A stretch of 64,000 nt of DNA from Flagellimonas onchidii (GTDB lineage Bacteria; Bacteroidota; Bacteroidia; Flavobacteriales; Flavobacteriaceae): positions 1-64,000 of the forward strand of contig NZ_SRXX01000014.1 of assembly GCF_004804315.1 (NCBI RefSeq). Direction: 5' to 3'. Position numbers and translations under genes: made by a program. How positions within the stretch are numbered: the first letter of the stretch is position 1; each line of letters begins with the position of its first letter. Shown here piece by piece: positions 27,613 through 37,024 of the stretch. The notes under the pieces were generated by a model. It saw only the letters and a program-made list of their open reading frames with translations, searched no databases and was not told the DNA's origin.

Positions 27613-28326
27613 TTATACTTTTTTGATGTCATCATTATTGAGCAGTTCCTCGTTTCGCAATTTTAAAAACACTTGGGCAGTAGTGACCACATCCAATTCG
27701 CAATAGGTGACGATTCTGTCCAAATCATTGTCTTTATAGAAAACATCCTTTACCATACTCCCATCCATATCCTCCTTTGGAGAAGGAATCCCCAATACAT
27801 GGGATAACAACTTTAAAGAGGTATAATGCTTGTAATCTCCAAATTTCCATAATTCCATGGTATCCAAATGGGGAACCTCCCATGGTTTCTTGCCAAATAA
27901 ATCCAATTTATAAGGCAGGTTAATACCATTGATAATCATTCTGCGAGCAATGTATGGAAAGTCAAACTCTTTACCATTATGGGCGCACAACAGGTGTTTT
28001 GCAAGGCTGAAATGCTCTTGAAGTAATTGTTTGAACGCTGTTAGCAGTTCTTTTTCCTCTCCTGAAAAGGAAGTGACCCTAAAATTTCTAGTATCTCCTT
28101 TAAAAGTAAAATAGCCGACAGAAATACAGATTACTTTGCCAAATTCGGCCCAAATTCCGGCACGTTCGTAAAACTCCTCAGCGGTGATTTCATCTTTACG
28201 CTGATATTGGGATTTTTGCTCCCAAAGTAATTGGGCAGTTTCATCAAGTTGGTCGAAATCGGGTTTTTGGGGTACGGTCTCAATATCCAAAAAAAGGATA
28301 TTCTCCAGGTTAAGTTTGTAAAGCAT
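27613..28326 (-). CDS. 3'-5' exonuclease (DNA polymerase B-like exonuclease, PF10108 type)
   Basis: 237 residues with DEDD-type exonuclease motifs: ILFLDIETVP (Exo I, Asp and Glu), HNGKEFDFPYI (Exo II) and YCELDVV (Exo III, Asp). It resembles the short stand-alone predicted 3'-5' exonucleases of Bacteroidota, likely acting on DNA ends or in repair, though no substrate data are visible. It lies 9 bp after ogt on the same strand; a shared repair role is plausible. Confidence 0.88.
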   Translation of the reverse strand: MLYKLNLENILFLDIETVPQKPDFDQLDETAQLLWEQKSQYQRKDEITAEEFYERAGIWAEFGKVICISVGYFTFKGDTRNFRVTSFSGEEKELLTAFKQLLQEHFSLAKHLLCAHNGKEFDFPYIARRMIINGINLPYKLDLFGKKPWEVPHLDTMELWKFGDYKHYTSLKLLSHVLGIPSPKEDMDGSMVKDVFYKDNDLDRIVTYCELDVVTTAQVFLKLRNEELLNNDDIKKV

Positions 28327-28335
28327 GATCTAAAA

Positions 28336-28806
28336 TTAAAAGAGAGTGGTCTGCTTAACAGGACTCTCATGTTCCAAAAGCCATTTCTTTCGGTGTAATC
28401 CGCCGGCATAACCAACAAGGTCGCCGTTACTTCCGATTACGCGATGACATGGCACTACTATCCAAAGGGGGTTTTTACCATTGGCCGAGGCAACTGCACG
28501 AATGGCTTTGGGATCTCCCAATTTTTTGGAAAGCTCAAGATACGAAACTGTTTTTCCATATGGAATTTCTTGTAGTAATTTCCATACATTTTTTTGAAAA
28601 TCAGTCCCGGATGGATTTAATTTTAAATCGAAATATTGCCGCTTTCCTTCAAAATATTCTTGAAATTGGCTTACCGCCTCCACTAAAACTTCTGGAGTTA
28701 TACCGTTAGGTTTATTCCCATCCAAAACCTTAATAGAAGCCAATCCTTTTTCATCGCCTTCAAACTTTGCCAACCCAATAGAGGTTTGTAGATAAGCAAC
28801 TTCCAC
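28336..28806 (-). CDS. ogt: Methylated-DNA--[protein]-cysteine S-methyltransferase
   Basis: 156 residues. It transfers the alkyl group of O6-alkylguanine to its own cysteine. The active site VVPCHRVIG is intact, as are the arginine finger region AIRAVASANGKNP and the GYAGGLHRKKWLL tail. The start is GTG at 28804-28806 and shares its G with the stop TAG of the upstream CNNM gene, indicating translational coupling. No Ada regulatory domain is fused. Confidence 0.94.
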   Translation of the reverse strand: MEVAYLQTSIGLAKFEGDEKGLASIKVLDGNKPNGITPEVLVEAVSQFQEYFEGKRQYFDLKLNPSGTDFQKNVWKLLQEIPYGKTVSYLELSKKLGDPKAIRAVASANGKNPLWIVVPCHRVIGSNGDLVGYAGGLHRKKWLLEHESPVKQTTLF

Positions 28807-29927
28807 TATTTTATTTCATCTTCAGCTTCAATAATTCCTAATCGTCTAGCTCTACTCTCCCAATTCTTTCTAGCAAGTACTTGGAGATCTTCGACGTTGT
28901 CACTTTCATCCATGATTTCCAATCCAAGCAAGGTTTCGATTACATCTTCCATGGTCACCAACCCACTTACTGATCCATATTCATCAACAACCAATGAAAC
29001 GTGCTCTCTCATTTCCACAAATTTTTCAAAAAGCTCTGGTATCGGTTTGTTGCGATTGGTAATCAAAATCTCCCTTTTCAATGTGGAAAGATTCGCTTTT
29101 CCTTTTTTGTTGATAATCGCTTCCAACAATTCATCTTTTAAGAAAAAGCCAGTAATGTTATCCATACGGTCCTTATATAGCGGAATCCTTGAGAACCTGA
29201 ACGGCCTATTTGTATCGAAAAATTCTTGGATAGTGGTATCTTCCGAAGCAATTTTCATAACCGTTCTGGGTGTCATCACGTCCTTGGCAAGGATTTCGTC
29301 AAATTTTAGAAGGTTTTTGATCACCTTGGATTCAGATTCTTGAAAAACACCTTCCTCGTGCGCAATGTCGGTCATAGCGGTAAAATCCTCTCGGCTCAGA
29401 ACGCTTCCATGATGCCCTTTTTTTCCAATCAATTTGGTGAAAAGTTGCAACAACCATAACAATCCAGTCCATTTCAGGAAAAAAACCATCAACTTTAGGG
29501 CTTTTGCGGTGAAATTGGCCAATTGTTTCCAATAGGTGGCGCCAATGGTTTTTGGAATAATCTCTGAAGCGACCAATATTAAAATGGTCATTATTGTGGA
29601 AACCACACCCACCATCAAATCTTCTGTAAACTCAAGACCAAAAATTGTTCGTGTGTTAGAGCCATAAAGGTTAACGTAAGCCACTTTTGCCTGCACTCCG
29701 ACCAAAATAGCCCCAACAGTATGCGCGATAGTGTTCAAGGTAAGGATGGCAATCAACGGTTTGTCTACATCTTTTTTTAACCCCTCAAGCTCCGCAGCAT
29801 ATTCCTTGCCTTCTTGCTTCTTGACATTAATGAACGTTGGGGTAATGCTCAACAAAACTGCTTCTAGAATTGAGCATAGGAAAGAAAAAAAGATGGAAAT
29901 AAACGCGTAAAAAAGGAGTAAACCCAT
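28806..29927 (-). CDS. CNNM/CBS-domain membrane protein (HlyC/CorC family)
   Basis: 373 residues. An N-terminal DUF21/CNNM module has about four membrane helices (to residue about 145), and a CBS pair follows (about 200-320; LAKDVMTPRTVMKI and YGSVSGLVTMEDVIETLLG). The C-terminal CorC_HlyC transporter-associated domain found in longer members is missing, which is a known short form. Such proteins are implicated in magnesium or other divalent cation export. It is the first gene of a run with ogt and the exonuclease. Confidence 0.88.
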   Translation of the reverse strand: MGLLLFYAFISIFFSFLCSILEAVLLSITPTFINVKKQEGKEYAAELEGLKKDVDKPLIAILTLNTIAHTVGAILVGVQAKVAYVNLYGSNTRTIFGLEFTEDLMVGVVSTIMTILILVASEIIPKTIGATYWKQLANFTAKALKLMVFFLKWTGLLWLLQLFTKLIGKKGHHGSVLSREDFTAMTDIAHEEGVFQESESKVIKNLLKFDEILAKDVMTPRTVMKIASEDTTIQEFFDTNRPFRFSRIPLYKDRMDNITGFFLKDELLEAIINKKGKANLSTLKREILITNRNKPIPELFEKFVEMREHVSLVVDEYGSVSGLVTMEDVIETLLGLEIMDESDNVEDLQVLARKNWESRARRLGIIEAEDEIK

Positions 29928-29964
29928 GGATATAATAAAGTTATACTAAAGTAATGAATAGGAA

Positions 29965-31272
29965 TCAATTTTGTGCCGAATCGTTTTGCATAGCCTCATA
30001 AAAAACCTGTTGCAATGCCGTTCGAATGTTCAATTGATATAGTTTTCTATGTTCCCTAGAAGGGTAGACCCTGTTGGAAAGAAAAATAAATACCAATTGG
30101 TATTCTGGGTCTGCCCATGCAAAAGTACCAGTAAATCCAGAATGTCCAAAGCTCTTTGGGCTTGTCAACGGAGCTGGATAAGCGTCTTTTAACTGCAAGG
30201 TATCGTTGCCTATCAAAGGTTTATCAAAGCCCAATCCCCTGCGATTTTCATTTTCGGGATATTGAATTGTGGTGAACTCCTTTACCGTTTCTTCGGAGAC
30301 AATCTGCTCGCCTTTAACTTTTCCATAGTTTTGATAGAAAAGCATAATTTTTGCCATATCATCAGCTGTGGCAAACAGGCCTGCATTTCCAGAAACTCCG
30401 CCTCGCAAAGAAGCATTTTCATCATGAACCCAACCCTGCACCACTGTCTTTCTGAAAACGGTGTCCAATTCTGCTGGTACAATTTTGTTTGAATAACCTT
30501 TTTTCGAGGGATTAAACCCTAACGTACGCGCGCCCATGGGTTTGTAAAAGGTTTCCGTTATATAGGTTTCATAATCTGTACCCGTTAGTTGTGCTATGAG
30601 TTCAGGAAAAACGAGAAAGGTAAGCCCAGAGTACCTATATTTTTTCTCTTCGGAAACTTCTGAACGATTTATCAAACGATGCATTTTTTTCAAAAAATTG
30701 TTTTTTACATAAATACCATCATAAACCTTAGTTTGAAACTTCTTGTTCGGCTTGTTTCGAATAAATCTTTTTTTGACTTTTCCATTTTTCATTACCCTTT
30801 CCAAAAAGATGATATAGGGAACCAAACCTGCCTGATGGCTCAAAATTTGCCTAAGGGTAAGGTCTTTCTTGTCTTTTCTTTTGGCCCAAGGTTTCCAGTA
30901 ATTACTAAAAGGAGTATCCAAATCCAGCTTCTTTTCATCCACTAGCTTCATTAGGGCCGGTAAAGGGCCGGTGATTTTCGTTACAGAGGCAAGGTCGTAA
31001 ATATCATTCAACCCAACTGGTTGAACACTATCGTACGTATGGTATCCATATGCCTTATGAAAAATCACCTTGTGGTCCTTCGCCACCAGGACCTGCGCTC
31101 CAGGAAAAGCATGTTCTTTTATGCCTAAGGTCATTATAGAATCTACCTTGTGGTCAATATAGGCTTCATTCATCCCTACTTGGGAAGGACTAGTATATTC
31201 TAGTTCACTTTGCCCAAAACCCTGATGCACACACGCATAAAAACAAAGCAGGAGTTGTATATATTTTTTCAT
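29965..31272 (-). CDS. Serine hydrolase, beta-lactamase/PBP4-like family
   Basis: 435 residues with a signal peptide (cleavage near GFGQ). The penicillin-binding fold is seen through SVTK (catalytic Ser and Lys, SxxK, about residue 100), YSG in KKYRYSGLTF at the YxN position, and HSGFTG for the third motif. These resemble esterase or peptidase members of the class C-like family, so antibiotic resistance should not be assumed. It stands alone, 37 bp from the CNNM gene. Confidence 0.86.
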   Translation of the reverse strand: MKKYIQLLLCFYACVHQGFGQSELEYTSPSQVGMNEAYIDHKVDSIMTLGIKEHAFPGAQVLVAKDHKVIFHKAYGYHTYDSVQPVGLNDIYDLASVTKITGPLPALMKLVDEKKLDLDTPFSNYWKPWAKRKDKKDLTLRQILSHQAGLVPYIIFLERVMKNGKVKKRFIRNKPNKKFQTKVYDGIYVKNNFLKKMHRLINRSEVSEEKKYRYSGLTFLVFPELIAQLTGTDYETYITETFYKPMGARTLGFNPSKKGYSNKIVPAELDTVFRKTVVQGWVHDENASLRGGVSGNAGLFATADDMAKIMLFYQNYGKVKGEQIVSEETVKEFTTIQYPENENRRGLGFDKPLIGNDTLQLKDAYPAPLTSPKSFGHSGFTGTFAWADPEYQLVFIFLSNRVYPSREHRKLYQLNIRTALQQVFYEAMQNDSAQN

Positions 31273-31345
31273 TTCATTTCAATAAGTCCTAAAGTTAATC
31301 CAAAACCTGAATAAAGCACTTACTGAGTCCTTCTTTTTGTATGGC

Positions 31346-32452
31346 TTAGATTGCTTCAAACAATTTCCCTGGCAATGGCCTAATTACACCCTTCATTTCC
31401 ATACCTAAAAGTGTTGAAGAAGTTTTGGGAATAGCCAATTTACATTCCAAAGCAACGGTGTCCAGTAGTTGTTTACCGTTCATCTGTAGGTACGAATAGA
31501 TTGACTGTTCTGTTTTGTCCAATTCCACAAACAGTTCTTTTTGTACTGGTGTACTCGCTTTATTTTGATTCAACTCCCATCCTAAAAGATAGATTAATTC
31601 GGCTGCTGAAGTGAGCATCTGCGCCTTTTGTCTTTTGATTAGGTCATTGCATCCTTTGCTGAACTTATCGGTTGACCTTCCTGGCACGGCAAAGACATCT
31701 CGGTTATAGCTATGTGCCAAATCTGCAGTGACCAAGCTGCCCCCCTTTTCCGCTGATTCAATTACAATTGTGGCCTCGCTGATTCCAGCAATAATTCGGT
31801 TTCGTCTCAAAAAATTCTCCCGGTCTGGATTGCTTGTGCTCCAGAATTCTGTGATAAAACCTCCATTTTTAACAACCTTTGAAACATACTTTTTATGTGC
31901 CTTGGGATATATCTGATTGAGTCCGTGTGCCAAACAGCCAACAGTCTGTAATCCGTTTTCCATGGCCAATTTTTGGATGGTTATATCGACACCGTATGCA
32001 AATCCACTTACAATAACTGGATCCAAGGGGGCAATCTCCTCGATAAAGGCCTCACAAAATGATGTGCCATAGCTGGTGATGTTTCGGGTGCCAACAACGC
32101 TGATAATTTTTCTTTCCTGAAGGTTTATGTTGCCCTCATGAAAGATAATTATTGGAGCATCAATACAATGTTTCAAGTATCGTGGATAATCATCATCTTC
32201 AAAATAAGAAAGTGATATACTGTTTTCCTGAATATAATCGAATTCTGCTTCCGCTGTTCTTTTGTAGCAAGTATCATGCAATCCTTTTAAGGTCATTTGA
32301 CCTATCCCATCGATTTTTAAAAGATGTTGCTTTTTGTCCTCAAAAACTGCACTTGGACTTCCACAGTGGGCAATCAATTTTTTGGCGGTAATATCACCAA
32401 TATTTGGAATGTTTTGCAGCCGTAGTGCCGCAATAATTTCAGGTTCAGTCAT
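31346..32452 (-). CDS. dprA: DNA-processing protein DprA
   Basis: 368 residues. An N-terminal helix-hairpin-helix/SAM-like region (QNIPNIGDITAKKLI) precedes the Rossmann-like DprA core (VVGTRNITSYG, SGFAYGVD, GGSLVTADLAHSYNRDVFAVPG), and a C-terminal winged helix carries a Leu-rich tail. DprA loads RecA on incoming single-stranded DNA during transformation. All motifs are intact. It is divergent from the HU/SPOR gene with 105 bp between starts. Confidence 0.95.
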   Translation of the reverse strand: MTEPEIIAALRLQNIPNIGDITAKKLIAHCGSPSAVFEDKKQHLLKIDGIGQMTLKGLHDTCYKRTAEAEFDYIQENSISLSYFEDDDYPRYLKHCIDAPIIIFHEGNINLQERKIISVVGTRNITSYGTSFCEAFIEEIAPLDPVIVSGFAYGVDITIQKLAMENGLQTVGCLAHGLNQIYPKAHKKYVSKVVKNGGFITEFWSTSNPDRENFLRRNRIIAGISEATIVIESAEKGGSLVTADLAHSYNRDVFAVPGRSTDKFSKGCNDLIKRQKAQMLTSAAELIYLLGWELNQNKASTPVQKELFVELDKTEQSIYSYLQMNGKQLLDTVALECKLAIPKTSSTLLGMEMKGVIRPLPGKLFEAI

Positions 32453-32557
32453 TTCGATTTGGGATAACAGTTGTTCACAAAATACAGAAATTCAAATGTT
32501 AATAAAAAGTTATCCAGCATATTTCGTTCTCTTGCTTTTTTTACAATATTTGTGGCA
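32453..32557. promoter_or_regulatory. Divergent regulatory region between dprA and the HU/SPOR gene
   Basis: It holds the inverted pair GGATAAC (32462-32468) and GTTATCC (32509-32515) plus TTGTTCACA at 32471-32479. These resemble degenerate DnaA boxes, but only loosely; a different regulator is equally possible. Both genes must be transcribed from here. Confidence 0.35.
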
Positions 32558-33502
32558 ATGCGAATCGAGTCATACATAGAAAAATTATTGTTCGATTACA
32601 ATTGTGTGGTCGTTCCCGGATTTGGGGCTTTTTTGGCTCATGGCAAATCAGCAGAACTCGATACCGTCAACAACACATTGATTCCGCCCACTAAGTCCAT
32701 TTCTTTTAACGCGCAGCTTACCAAAAACGATGGTTTGTTGGTTTCACATATTGCCAAAGAAAAGCATCTTGGTTATGAAGCGCTTTTGGAAGAAGTGGAG
32801 AGCGTTGCCAGATTATGGAAAGAAAGATTGGACCAAGGTGAAAACATTGAGCTTTTTGGTATTGGAAAACTGTGGTTGAACCATGAGCGAAAAATTCAGT
32901 TTCGACCTGAGAACAAAACCAACTTTTTAACCTCCTCTTTTGGACTTTCCGCATTTACTGCCACTCCTATTCAACGTGAAACATTGAAGGAAGAAGTTGA
33001 GGAACTTGAAGAAAAAATTCCATTCATCATTACTCCTGAAAAACGGGAACAATCTTCTTTTAGGCCTTGGTTAAAGTATGCTGCTGTGATTTTGTTAGCA
33101 GTTTCTTTGGGTTCAACCTCGTATCGTGCCTATGATGAATTGCAACAGAAACAGGTTACAGTACAGCAAGATGCGCAGCAAGAAGTTTCTCGTTTAATCC
33201 AAGAGGCTACCTTTTTTGAAAGTGCTCCGTTGGAATTGCCTGCTATAAACCTTAATGTGAGCAAAAGAAAACTTGGCAAACACCACATCATAGCAGGTGC
33301 CTTTAGAATTGAGCAAAATGCCGAAAAGAAAGTGGCTCAGTTAAAAGACAAAGGCTATAATGCATTTTATTTGGGAACCAACAGGTTTGGTCTACATCAA
33401 GTTGCATACGATAGCTTTGAAAACCCCAAAGAGGCACTTCAATTTTTAAGAAAGGTCAAACGAACCGAATCTGCTGACGCATGGATGCTTTCTGAGAAAT
33501 AA
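32558..33502 (+). CDS. HU/CCDC81-like DNA-binding protein with SPOR domain
   Basis: 314 residues starting at MRIESYIEKLLF. Residues about 1-130 match the prokaryotic HU-like (CCDC81-type) repeat pair (NCVVVPGFGAFL; ENIELFGIGKLWL). A single hydrophobic helix at about 170-188 (YAAVILLAVSLGS) follows, and a C-terminal SPOR domain (about 240-314; HIIAGAFRIEQNAEKK). SPOR domains bind septal denuded peptidoglycan, so this may link nucleoid and division site, an inference from domain order. The family is typical of Bacteroidota. Confidence 0.86.
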   Translation: MRIESYIEKLLFDYNCVVVPGFGAFLAHGKSAELDTVNNTLIPPTKSISFNAQLTKNDGLLVSHIAKEKHLGYEALLEEVESVARLWKERLDQGENIELFGIGKLWLNHERKIQFRPENKTNFLTSSFGLSAFTATPIQRETLKEEVEELEEKIPFIITPEKREQSSFRPWLKYAAVILLAVSLGSTSYRAYDELQQKQVTVQQDAQQEVSRLIQEATFFESAPLELPAINLNVSKRKLGKHHIIAGAFRIEQNAEKKVAQLKDKGYNAFYLGTNRFGLHQVAYDSFENPKEALQFLRKVKRTESADAWMLSEK

Positions 33503-33535
33503 TCCTTCCTTCTTTTAAACCTATCATCGCTTCAA

Positions 33536-33543
33536 TATCTTTG
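33536..33543 (+). promoter_or_regulatory. Candidate -7 promoter box for the thioesterase gene
   Basis: TATCTTTG fits TAnnTTTG and lies 17 bp before the ATG at 33561. A -33 TTG is not obvious. Confidence 0.4.
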
Positions 33544-33560
33544 CGCAAAATTTAAAGTTT

Positions 33561-34073
33561 ATGCGCGCGAAAACTCCAAGTGAATCACGTACCGTAATGA
33601 CCGATATGGTATTGCCAAGTGAAACCAATCCCTTAAACAATCTTTTCGGGGGAGAACTGTTGGCTCGAATGGATAGAGCGGCCAGTATTGCGGCCAGAAG
33701 GCATAGCCGAAGAATTACCGTTACTGCTTCGGTCAACCATGTGGCCTTTAACCGATCCGTTCCTTTGGGGAGTGTGGTTACCGTGGAAGCTTCTATCTCA
33801 AGAGCTTTTAGAACTTCTATGGAAATCTTTATTGACGTTTGGATGGAAGATCGTTTTACAGGCGAGCGCACAAAGGCCAATGAAGCCATTTATACCTTTG
33901 TTGCTGTTGACGAGACCGGAACACCTACAGAAGTACCTCCTTTGCAGCCCGAAACTGATTTGGAAAAGGAACGATTTGCTGCAGCGCTTAGAAGAAAGCA
34001 ATTAAGTTTGGTTTTGGCGGGCAAGATGGAACCAAATAAAGCAACCGAACTCAAGGCTTTATTTACCTCATAA
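33561..34073 (+). CDS. Acyl-CoA thioesterase (hotdog fold, YciA-like)
   Basis: 170 residues. The hotdog fold is shown by LPSETNPLNNLFGGELLARMD (broken by charge-rich flanks), the helix AARRHSRRITVTAS and the strand region FRTSMEIFIDVWME. The Asp at MDRAASIA is a likely catalytic acid. It hydrolyses acyl-CoA thioesters in the cytosol; chain length preference is not visible. It converges on the EnvC gene, 22 bp apart. Confidence 0.88.
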   Translation: MRAKTPSESRTVMTDMVLPSETNPLNNLFGGELLARMDRAASIAARRHSRRITVTASVNHVAFNRSVPLGSVVTVEASISRAFRTSMEIFIDVWMEDRFTGERTKANEAIYTFVAVDETGTPTEVPPLQPETDLEKERFAAALRRKQLSLVLAGKMEPNKATELKALFTS

Positions 34074-34095
34074 AACTGTACAGTAATTGTATACC

Positions 34096-35322
34096 CTAAA
34101 GCTGGTAAATCCAATCCTCGGGATTTAGACGATTGGAGTCTTGATAAAGATAAAACTTAAGTTTTGTAGTGCCATCAAACCGATTGGTATTTATATCGCC
34201 AATCACCTCTTTAGCAATTACTTTATCTCCTTTTTTTACATAGAGTTTGGAAAGATTATAGTAGGTGCTTATGTAATTACCATGCTTAATCTGTACACCT
34301 CTGCTCCCACCAGGAACACTTAATATGGCTATTACTTCGCCTTCAAAAATGGCTCTTGCCTGACTTCCTTCATCAGTAGCAATAGTGACTCCATTGTTCC
34401 TATGCTTTATGCCTGGATAGAGTTTATCTGCATAAACGCCATACCCTTGACTTTTAATCCCTTTTTCCACTGGCCAAATCAGCTTTCCTTTATTCGCCGA
34501 AAAATTGCTGGCGACCAACCTAGCTTCTGGAGTCAAAACAAATTTAGTGCTGCTTCCCTTTTTTCCTGCTTTTTTATTGGTGCTCGCAATAGCACTTTTA
34601 ATAAGACGTTCAATTTCCCGATCAATTTTGCGCGCTTCTCTCCGTTTTTGGGTTATAGCCTGAGTGTATTTTGATTCATTCTGTCTAATACTTGTCAACA
34701 AATCTTTCTGCACCTTAATTTCTTGGGAAAGCTCATTTTTTACCCGCTTGTTTTCTGCCAACAACCTTTCTTTCGATTTTCTTTGAGCCACCAAATCTTT
34801 GTTCAATTCACTAAGTTCTTGTGTTTTTTTGGTAATATCCTCTCCCTGTTTTTTTCGGTGCTTTGCGTATTGCTCCATGTACTGAAGTCGCTTAAAAGCT
34901 TGGTAGAAGTTCTCCGCGGATAGGAGGAACATCAATCTGTTATTCTGGGTTTTATTTTGATATGATTTTTGAATCAGTCTGGCATAATCTTCCTTTAAAA
35001 GTTTCAAATCCTCACGAAGCTTACTTATGCTTCGGATATTGACATTGATCTGTCTATTGAGCAAATTGGATTGTTGGTTTGTTACCCTGATCAACTCTTG
35101 TCTAACATTGATTTTTTGGTCCAATGCCTCCATCTGATCCAACACATTTCCTTTTTCTTTTTTTTCTGCAAAAAGAAGGCGGTTTATTTCCTTTATTTCT
35201 TTCTGAAGCCGTGCACGCTTGGCTTCCAAGGCCTTTTGCTCACTTGTCTGTGCAAATAATGAGTTCCCTAAAAGAAGTACAAGAATAAGTAAGTATGTGT
35301 AAGATGAATTCTTAAACGGCAT
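34096..35322 (-). CDS. EnvC-like murein hydrolase activator (degenerate M23 domain)
   Basis: 408 residues. A signal peptide (cleavage near LFAQ) and a long coiled coil (about 22-270) precede a LytM/M23 domain (about 295-408). The metal-ligand Asp of the HxxxxxxxD site reads as Thr in KHRNNGVTIAT, and the usual YxHL reads YYNL, so the metal site is lost. That fits EnvC, which activates amidases rather than cutting itself. It ends a minus-strand run; the DUF4292 gene ends 1 bp before its start. Confidence 0.9.
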   Translation of the reverse strand: MPFKNSSYTYLLILVLLLGNSLFAQTSEQKALEAKRARLQKEIKEINRLLFAEKKEKGNVLDQMEALDQKINVRQELIRVTNQQSNLLNRQINVNIRSISKLREDLKLLKEDYARLIQKSYQNKTQNNRLMFLLSAENFYQAFKRLQYMEQYAKHRKKQGEDITKKTQELSELNKDLVAQRKSKERLLAENKRVKNELSQEIKVQKDLLTSIRQNESKYTQAITQKRREARKIDREIERLIKSAIASTNKKAGKKGSSTKFVLTPEARLVASNFSANKGKLIWPVEKGIKSQGYGVYADKLYPGIKHRNNGVTIATDEGSQARAIFEGEVIAILSVPGGSRGVQIKHGNYISTYYNLSKLYVKKGDKVIAKEVIGDINTNRFDGTTKLKFYLYQDSNRLNPEDWIYQL

Positions 35323-35323
35323 A

Positions 35324-36109
35324 TTACTTTAATATAATTTCATCAAACCCTTTCGGAATTTTATACGGAAAATTAAGTGTTCTGTTCAATTCCAAATTTT
35401 TAAAACTCAATCCGATTGTAGTCTCTTTCATATTTTCGATGGCCACCACATTTACCTCATCTGGAAGCGCTTTTCCTGAAATATCCTGATAAGTATATTT
35501 TGCGGCAACCATGCGATTCTCATCTGGTTGGGCGATTTCTTGAGCGGATATTTTAAAATTCCTTGGTTCAATTTGAAATAAAATCTTGAACAACTCCCGT
35601 TGCTTTTTTGGTTTTAACTGATATGTACTTTGATTGATTTCTGATGCATACCTTCCTTTTCTCAAATCGAAAACAGCCTCTCCCAAAAGCAGATTCTGTA
35701 GCTTTTCAAAGTCAAGCTCAGTTCCCAAAAGGTTACTCAAATAACTGAAATCACCATCGAAGTATTCATTTTGCAGCTTGTTGTAAAAAGACACTTTTTC
35801 CGGTGTTATATGCGCTTTTACCACTCCAAAAGGTGCACTGATCCAGATAACTTTATCTTTCTCCATACGAAGGCTTACGTTGACACCCTGATCCTTATCG
35901 CCGTTTCTATAATCAATCTTCACCCTACCGCTCAATGTCTTAAAATCAGTTTGATTAGCATAGTGGTTTTCAATGATTCGTTTTGTGGAAAGTTTGTTGT
36001 CTACATCTCCCCCTGTGATTGACTTTGTCGACTTACAGGATCCAAAAACCATGAGCATCAAAAGCAAGAAAGTTGGTTTTGCCACTCTATAAAAATTCTG
36101 TTTTTTCAT
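35324..36109 (-). CDS. DUF4292 family lipoprotein (LolB-like)
   Basis: 261 residues with a lipoprotein signal (VFGSC). The body is one half-barrel-like beta domain (TLSGRVKIDYR, KVIWISAPFGVVKAHI) that resembles LolB/LolA-like folds. DUF4292 is Bacteroidota-restricted and often beside EnvC and TPR genes, suggesting outer-membrane lipoprotein or LPS handling; that is inference. Its start overlaps the stop of the TPR gene by one base (TAATG), so the two are coupled. Confidence 0.86.
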   Translation of the reverse strand: MKKQNFYRVAKPTFLLLMLMVFGSCKSTKSITGGDVDNKLSTKRIIENHYANQTDFKTLSGRVKIDYRNGDKDQGVNVSLRMEKDKVIWISAPFGVVKAHITPEKVSFYNKLQNEYFDGDFSYLSNLLGTELDFEKLQNLLLGEAVFDLRKGRYASEINQSTYQLKPKKQRELFKILFQIEPRNFKISAQEIAQPDENRMVAAKYTYQDISGKALPDEVNVVAIENMKETTIGLSFKNLELNRTLNFPYKIPKGFDEIILK

Positions 36110-37014
36110 TATAAACCTGGTTTTACTTTACCCAAATATTCCTGCGCTTTCAAGGTATTTCCAATTGCGGTATAGGCTTTTGATAGTTCCTTGTAAATTT
36201 TGTTAGCCAATACATCTTCATCCAACAAATAATCCAAAGCACTTTCCAAAACTTCAATTGCTTTCGTTGATTTTGAAGTTCGATTCAATGCCGTTCCATA
36301 TGCAAAATAGAAATAGGGCTGCAACGGATAAAGGTCCAATGCTTCCTTTGCTGTGATTTCCATTTGTTGATAGTTACTTTCTGATAATAGGGTATCTATC
36401 TTACTTTTATATTTGGTTATTGGGTCTTCATTATTGGAAGGTTCCGTAGGCGCGGAAACAGATTTTTTGCTCGTTTGTTGCAATGAATCATTGATTTTGT
36501 TTGTCAAGTCAGAAGCAAACTCAGAATTTTCTATTTCCTTCAACACGCTAAGGGCGTTTTGGTACTTTTTCTTTTTAAAATAAACCACTGCGAGGTTCTC
36601 TCGAAGTTTATTTTCTTGATATGGGATTCTTTGTTTAACCACATCAAAAGGAACTCCTTCTTTTTCCAGAATGTTTACTAAACTCTCTAAATACCAAAAA
36701 TCCGTTGGTTCCGAAATTAAGGCTTCAATGGCATATTCTTGCGCTTGTACGTATTGTTTATCCAAAAAATAGGCTTTGGCCAGCTCATAATCCACAACAC
36801 TGTTCATTGGGTCCAAATTTTTGCACTTCAAGAACAGCTCAACCGCACGGTCGTAGTTTTGTATCCCCTTTTGTTTTAGCGCTTCAAAAAAGTTTTCTTG
36901 AAACTCATCGGTATATTCTTCCAAAAAGACCTCAGCACTTTGTTCTTCCTCTTGGGTGTAAGCCCAAAAGAAACATATAAAAACAAACAAACATGTAATT
37001 ACAAATCTCTTCAT
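36109..37014 (-). CDS. Tetratricopeptide repeat protein
   Basis: 301 residues from ATG 37014 with a signal peptide (cleavage near AYTQ). Helical repeats of the TPR type run from about 40 to 170 (AVELFLKCKNLDPMNSVVDY, AQEYAIEALISEPTDFWY), and a second set at about 215-295 follows a Ser/Pro linker. It is a periplasmic protein-interaction scaffold with unknown partners. A longer frame starts at 37104 but would overlap the upstream gene and displace the signal peptide. Confidence 0.85.
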   Translation of the reverse strand: MKRFVITCLFVFICFFWAYTQEEEQSAEVFLEEYTDEFQENFFEALKQKGIQNYDRAVELFLKCKNLDPMNSVVDYELAKAYFLDKQYVQAQEYAIEALISEPTDFWYLESLVNILEKEGVPFDVVKQRIPYQENKLRENLAVVYFKKKKYQNALSVLKEIENSEFASDLTNKINDSLQQTSKKSVSAPTEPSNNEDPITKYKSKIDTLLSESNYQQMEITAKEALDLYPLQPYFYFAYGTALNRTSKSTKAIEVLESALDYLLDEDVLANKIYKELSKAYTAIGNTLKAQEYLGKVKPGL

Positions 37015-37024
37015 ATAAATACTG

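Noticed and set aside
29965-31272. Serine hydrolase as an antibiotic-resistance beta-lactamase
   Set aside because: Motifs SVTK, YSG and HSG are those of a wider hydrolase family and give no evidence for beta-lactam hydrolysis.
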